A model generated the notes under the pieces. That model ran no database searches and was not told the origin of the DNA. It saw only the letters and a program-made list of their open reading frames with translations. Positions 62,045 through 64,000 of a stretch of DNA of 64,000 nucleotides are shown here, one piece after another (position 1 is the stretch's first letter; each line of letters opens with the position of its first letter). The stretch is from an uncultured Lachnospiraceae bacterium. Lineage in GTDB: Bacteria > Bacillota > Clostridia > Lachnospirales > Lachnospiraceae. The DNA is taken from assembly GCA_944376125.1 (NCBI GenBank), contig CALWBQ010000013.1:1-64000 (forward strand), written 5' to 3'. Position numbers and translations under genes: made by a program.

Positions 62045-62980
62045 ATGAAACTGAAAGTTGCTGCCATCCAGTCCGGCGCATTTGCCCCTGATGACACTTA
62101 TGAATCCTATATGAAAAAGCAATGTGACCTTTTGGCCGATGTCGTGAAGCAGGAGCACCCATATCTGGCAGTGTTTCAGGAGGCAATGACCGGATGCATG
62201 TTCGCCGCTGCAAAAGACGATAAATATTTCGGAAATGCAGAGACCATTGAAGACGGCCCCACCACCAAAATGATGGTTCATCTGGCCAGGGAACATAACG
62301 TCCACATCGTATACAGCATCGCTGAAAAACGCACGGAATTCGGCCAGACTTATATGTACAATACCGCCTGTCTGGTATCTCCCACCAGGGGGTTCATCGG
62401 ACTGTACCACAAATGCCATATGCCCTGGATGTGGTGCGATACTGTCAAAGAAATCGAAAAATATTATTTTAAGCCCGGCAGCAGTTTTCCCGTATATAAG
62501 CTGGACAACGGCGCGGTGATTGGCATGCTGATCTGCTACGACCGCTCCTTCCCGGAAGCCTGGAGAATGCTCCAGCTCCAGGGGGCCCAGATCATCTGCG
62601 TCCCTGCCTGCTCCTGGGGGTTCCGGGGCGATATGTTTGTCAATGAGCTGAGTGTCCGGGCCTACGAGACCCATACGTTTGTCGTTGCGACTAACCGTGC
62701 AGGCTACGAACACATTGAGGGAGAATTCGGCGAGCGCACCCATTTCGGCAGGAGCTGCATTATCGGCCCTATGGGCGATGTTTTGAAAGTCCTGGACAGC
62801 ACTCCCTGGTCATACACAGCCCAGGAAATCGATCTGGAAGAAATCCGCGAAGCCTACGTCAACGCCCCGTGGCTCCGCGACCGCCGCCCTGAGCTGTACG
62901 GCCTGCTGACCGCTGCTGGGGCTAATTTCGGCGCTGTGTTCGGCTCTGATTATATTGAAACTGCAAATAAAATCGTTTAA
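62045..62980 (+). CDS. Carbon-nitrogen hydrolase (nitrilase superfamily)
   Basis: 311 residues. The catalytic triad is visible: Glu46 (VFQEAMTG), Lys123 (YHKCHMP) and Cys164 (LICYDRSFPE). The sequence resembles amidases of the beta-ureidopropionase/N-carbamoyl amide class, which split C-N bonds in small amides. AAGGAGG lies before the ATG. The 2-hydroxyacid dehydrogenase follows after 12 bp, so they form an operon; the pair may turn an imported amide or carbamoyl compound into an acid and then an oxoacid (inference). Confidence 0.9.
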   Translation: MKLKVAAIQSGAFAPDDTYESYMKKQCDLLADVVKQEHPYLAVFQEAMTGCMFAAAKDDKYFGNAETIEDGPTTKMMVHLAREHNVHIVYSIAEKRTEFGQTYMYNTACLVSPTRGFIGLYHKCHMPWMWCDTVKEIEKYYFKPGSSFPVYKLDNGAVIGMLICYDRSFPEAWRMLQLQGAQIICVPACSWGFRGDMFVNELSVRAYETHTFVVATNRAGYEHIEGEFGERTHFGRSCIIGPMGDVLKVLDSTPWSYTAQEIDLEEIREAYVNAPWLRDRRPELYGLLTAAGANFGAVFGSDYIETANKIV

Positions 62981-62992
62981 GGAGGATAACTT

Positions 62993-63958
62993 ATGAAAAT
63001 TGTAGTGCTGGACGGCTACACGGAGAACCCCGGGGATCTCGCCTGGGAACCCCTCAAAGAGCTGGGAGAATTGACAGTGTATGACAGGACAGATGTGACG
63101 GACAGGGACGAGATCATACGGCGGATCGGGGACGCTGAGGTCGTATTGACAAACAAAACTCCCATCGACAGGGCCGTGCTGAATCAGTGTTCCAACCTTA
63201 GATTGATCAGCGTCCTGGCCACGGGGTACAACGTCATAGATGTGGCATATGCAAAGGAGAAAGGAATCCCGGTATCTAACATACCGACTTACGGGACTGA
63301 CGCCGTAGGCCAGTTTGCCATCGCTCTGCTGCTGGAGATCTGCCACCGCATCGGTCATCACGACCATGCCGTCAAAGAGGGCAGATGGATATCCTGCCCG
63401 GACTGGTGTTTCTGGGATTGTCCCCAGATCGAACTTGCCGGAAAAACCATGGGAATCATCGGCTTTGGCCGCATCGGACAGAAAACCGGACAAATTGCTA
63501 AGGCAATGGGCATGCAGATCATCGCCTACAGTCCTGACCAAAATGAGTCCGGCAGAGCCATCGCCGAGTATGTAGACTTAGACACCCTTTTTGCCCGCTC
63601 AGATGTCATCGCCCTCCACTGCCCTCTGTTTCCAGATACTCAGGGTATCATCAGCAAAACGACCATCGCTAAAATGAAGGACGGGGTCATCATCCTCAAT
63701 AACTCAAGGGGGCCTTTAATCAAAGAGCAGGATCTGGCAGATGCACTCAACTCTGGGAAGGTATACGCTGCTGGGCTGGATGTCCTCTGCGACGAGCCAA
63801 TGCGGCAGGACAATCCACTCTTAACAGCTAAAAACTGTGTCATCACACCGCATATGTCCTGGGCTCCGAGAGAATCCCGGCAGCGGATCATGGACATGTC
63901 TGTAAAAAATATCCAGGCATTTCTGGATGGGAACCCGATCAATGTGGTCAATGGATAA
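62993..63958 (+). CDS. D-2-hydroxyacid dehydrogenase (glycerate dehydrogenase type)
   Basis: 321 residues. NAD fold GIIGFGRIGQKTGQIAKAMGM; catalytic residues in NNSRGPLI, DVLCDEPM and ITPHMSWAP. The lack of an ACT domain and the length fit glycerate/hydroxypyruvate reductases (HprA type). It reduces a 2-oxoacid with NADH or the reverse. AAGGAGG precedes the ATG. It is second in the operon with the nitrilase-family amidase. Confidence 0.92.
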   Translation: MKIVVLDGYTENPGDLAWEPLKELGELTVYDRTDVTDRDEIIRRIGDAEVVLTNKTPIDRAVLNQCSNLRLISVLATGYNVIDVAYAKEKGIPVSNIPTYGTDAVGQFAIALLLEICHRIGHHDHAVKEGRWISCPDWCFWDCPQIELAGKTMGIIGFGRIGQKTGQIAKAMGMQIIAYSPDQNESGRAIAEYVDLDTLFARSDVIALHCPLFPDTQGIISKTTIAKMKDGVIILNNSRGPLIKEQDLADALNSGKVYAAGLDVLCDEPMRQDNPLLTAKNCVITPHMSWAPRESRQRIMDMSVKNIQAFLDGNPINVVNG

Positions 63959-63970
63959 AAGCGGAAAGGG

Positions 63971-64000
63971 GACAGAAAACTCAAATACAAGTTTTCTGTC
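63971..64000 (+). terminator. Terminator-like hairpin at the window edge
   Basis: An 11-bp perfect stem GACAGAAAACT/AGTTTTCTGTC (63971-63981 and 63990-64000), 12 bp past the dehydrogenase stop. The sequence that would show a T tract lies beyond the window. Confidence 0.65.

Noticed and set aside
62006..62743. 245-codon minus-strand open frame
   Set aside because: Shadow of the nitrilase gene; the triad residues are on the plus strand.
1..64000. tRNA, rRNA, CRISPR array, insertion sequence or prophage
   Set aside because: No cloverleaf, rRNA core, spaced direct repeats, transposase, integrase or phage gene was recognised on either strand.

Overview
The window reads as chromosomal DNA of a gut-type Firmicute, most likely a Lachnospiraceae (Clostridium cluster XIVa) member. 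This is an inference from strong AGGAGG ribosome sites, several near-consensus TTGACA-17-TATAAT promoters, many PTS parts, CdaA/CdaR, SdpI/SdpR, DUF1537 kinase and oleate hydratase genes, and balanced base composition. No rRNA, tRNA, CRISPR array, phage or insertion sequence was seen. Genes are dense and mostly on the minus strand.

Layout. 1-5.1 kb: a truncated HI0933-type flavoprotein, a two-domain PPK2 polyphosphate:AMP phosphotransferase, a YcxB-like membrane protein, aspartate kinase and an HD hydrolase. 5.3-11.3 kb: an unknown protein, a YitT protein, then a plus-strand run of permease, asparagine synthase and a secreted metallo-beta-lactamase-fold protein. 11.3-16.7 kb: one minus-strand operon from a perfect consensus promoter (NhaC antiporter, glycogen debranching enzyme, 4Fe-4S protein, alkyltransferase-like protein). 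16.7-19.7 kb: a CNNM/CorC-type protein, a LytTR regulator and a small membrane protein.

19.7-26.9 kb is a complete inducible PTS operon: an MtlR-type PRD regulator, galactitol-family IIA, IIB and IIC, a 2-hydroxyacid dehydrogenase, a class II aldolase and an iron alcohol dehydrogenase. The substrate is unknown. 26.9-30.2 kb: two aminotransferases with an ATGA overlap and a membrane-anchored MerR regulator with its own 19-bp-spacer promoter. 30.2-39.7 kb is a large minus-strand block: two unknown membrane proteins, cdaA, cdaR, ptsH, ptsI, a Wzy-like polymerase, then crr and a glucose/GlcNAc-type IICB behind their own perfect promoter. It places c-di-AMP synthesis next to the general PTS.

39.9-46.0 kb: a PatB/MalY C-S lyase, a MacB-type tripartite ABC exporter, a thioredoxin reductase remnant and an SdpI/SdpR pair with a perfect 22-bp operator. 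46.1-57.7 kb is a second catabolic cluster: DUF1537 acid-sugar kinase, iron alcohol dehydrogenase, DapA-like lyase, PdxA-like dehydrogenase, a CUT1 sugar importer without its ATPase, and a frameshifted FAD oxidoreductase. It is divergent from a PrpR_N/AAA/Fis regulator that has lost the sigma-54 contact motif. The two share an intergenic 13-bp inverted repeat. 57.7-64 kb: a TetR regulator, oleate hydratase with an N-terminal hydrophobic segment, an aminotransferase remnant, livF and livG without permease genes, a nitrilase-family amidase and a D-2-hydroxyacid dehydrogenase.
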